Shown here: positions 63,469 to 64,000 of the stretch, piece after piece | Layout of the letters: the number at the start of each line of letters is the position of its first letter | Position numbering within the stretch: the first letter of the stretch is position 1 | Origin: RGIG4079 sp045596365 | GTDB lineage: Bacteria > Bacteroidota > Bacteroidia > Bacteroidales > Muribaculaceae | NCBI GenBank assembly: GCA_045596365.1 | Contig: JAZOCE010000017.1 | Location: forward strand, 46,711 to 110,710 | DNA: 64,000 nucleotides | Direction: 5' to 3' | The notes under the pieces: model-generated | What the model was told of the DNA's origin: nothing | Seen by the model: the letters and a program-made list of their open reading frames with translations, nothing else | Database searches by the model: none | Position numbers and translations under genes: made by a program

Positions 63469-63812
63469 ATGGCTAACCGAGAAATAAAATTCTACAAGCA
63501 TTATTTCAACGAGTTCTATGTGGCTCAGACCGATAAGGTCAGAAAAAGATTGCACAAACATTAGTTTGGTTGCAAACTTTAGATAGATTGCCTGTTACCA
63601 TACTTAAGAGCTTAGAGGGTAAAAAAGGACTTTTGGAAATTAGAGTTGAATTTGGTGGCGATATATTTCGCGTGTTCTGCTGTTTTGATGAGGGCTCTTT
63701 AGTTATCCTTTTCAATGGATTTCAAAAGAAAACTCAAAAAACTCCTTCGGGAGAAATCGAAAAGGCAGAAAGATTAATGAAAGAATATTTTGAATCTAAA
63801 GTAGCAAAATAA
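63469..63812 (+). pseudogene. RelE/HigB-type toxin gene with a frameshift
   Basis: The reading frame starts at 63469 (MANREIKFYKHYFNEFYVAQ) and meets a TAG at 63562-63564. The continuation in the next frame, IAQTLVWLQTLDRLPVTILK, then GLLEIRVEFGGDIFRVFCCF and ILFNGFQKKTQKTPSGEIEK, ending at 63812, completes a RelE/HigB (Gp49-like) toxin. One A too few in the A5 run at about 63544-63548 (a six-A run would restore the frame) explains the break. It may be a real inactivation, a phase-type slip or a sequencing error. A HigA-type antitoxin gene follows 8 bases later and is intact as far as seen. Confidence 0.75.
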
Positions 63813-63820
63813 AGAGTATT

Positions 63821-64000
63821 ATGGAAGAAGCAAAAAAAGAAGCCCTAATGAATTGTAGTAGTCTTGATGAACTTCTTAATATTGAGTTTGGTGAAGTTGG
63901 TACTCCTTCTCGTGAAGTGTTTGATAAGGAGACTGAGGCATTCTGTCTTGCTCAAACTCTTAAAGAAGAACGCAAGCGTGCAGGTCTTACACAGCAAGAA
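63821..64000 (+). CDS. HTH antitoxin of the second module (3' partial)
   Basis: The first 60 codons of an open frame that runs off the window: MEEAKKEALMNCSSLDELLN, then REVFDKETEAFCLAQTLKEE and RKRAGLTQQE, the beginning of an XRE-type helix-turn-helix (the first helix and the Gln of LTQQE are visible). This layout, an acidic N-terminal lead of about 40 residues before the HTH, is common for HigA antitoxins paired with Gp49-like toxins. It would bind the palindrome at 63422-63451. The end is outside the window. Confidence 0.77.
   Translation, partial: MEEAKKEALMNCSSLDELLNIEFGEVGTPSREVFDKETEAFCLAQTLKEERKRAGLTQQE

Noticed and set aside
63469..63812. Programmed frameshift in the second toxin
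   Set aside because: No clear slippery heptamer with a downstream stem was seen; a lost base in an A-run is the simpler reading.
1..64000. CRISPR array, prophage, tRNA, rRNA or complete insertion sequence
   Set aside because: No regular spaced repeats, integrase, transposase, tRNA cloverleaf or rRNA sequence was recognised in reading the intergenic regions.

Overview
The window comes from an AT-rich genome of the order Bacteroidales, most likely a gut Muribaculaceae-type organism. The reasons are the repeated Bacteroidetes -7 promoter element TAnnTTTG, the near absence of Shine-Dalgarno sequences, and gene content typical of the group: a type III glutamine synthetase, a two-subunit methylmalonyl-CoA mutase, PorQ of type IX secretion, an RprXY-like two-component system, a eukaryote-type (GT3) glycogen synthase, a DUF5063 protein and lipoproteins with an LxxC-type lipobox. 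Family assignments rest on reading the protein sequences; no database search was run. No rRNA, tRNA or CRISPR array was seen.

Layout. 1-5.9 kb: end of an ABC-2 permease, then an operon on the minus strand of an alpha/beta hydrolase, a membrane-anchored MurF-like ligase and a Ddl-like ATP-grasp ligase, then an EamA transporter. 5.9-9.6 kb: an MBOAT/SGNH O-acylation pair and rmuC. 9.7-13.9 kb: glycogen phosphorylase and glycogen synthase. 14.1-17.0 kb: a flavodoxin-fold oxidoreductase and a TagF-like/LicD/TagD-like set for phospho-decoration of a glycan. 17.1-23.6 kb: a GIN-domain lipoprotein, GSIII, a GH13 lipoprotein and a phosphoesterase/beta-propeller fusion. 23.7-32 kb: dnaG, an LtaS-like sulfatase-fold enzyme, mutA and mutB.

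32-36.8 kb is the more accessory middle: a secreted protein of unknown function, a startless 84-codon frame enclosed by an inverted repeat, a DUF2975/HTH pair with an operator on its promoter, an ECF sigma operon and a stand-alone TonB C-terminal domain. 36.9-61.8 kb is mostly core: porQ-cmk-ispH-exonuclease-lipoprotein, the rprXY-like pair, lepA, a beta-barrel protein, a leucine-rich repeat protein, dnaB, ispE, grpE-dnaJ, a FadL-like protein, serC-serA, an M18 aminopeptidase, DUF5063-nadD-gmk-yicC, tsaB and an RluA-family synthase.

61.8-64 kb is a defence/addiction-like tail. It has a toxin-antitoxin pair with a third gene that looks like a SecB-type chaperone (a TAC-like module), closed by a TTCG-loop terminator. 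A 29-codon gene remnant follows, then a second RelE/HigB-type module with a frameshifted toxin, an intact antitoxin running off the window, and a perfect 12-bp palindrome over its promoter. This tail and the 32-36 kb region hold the least explained material.
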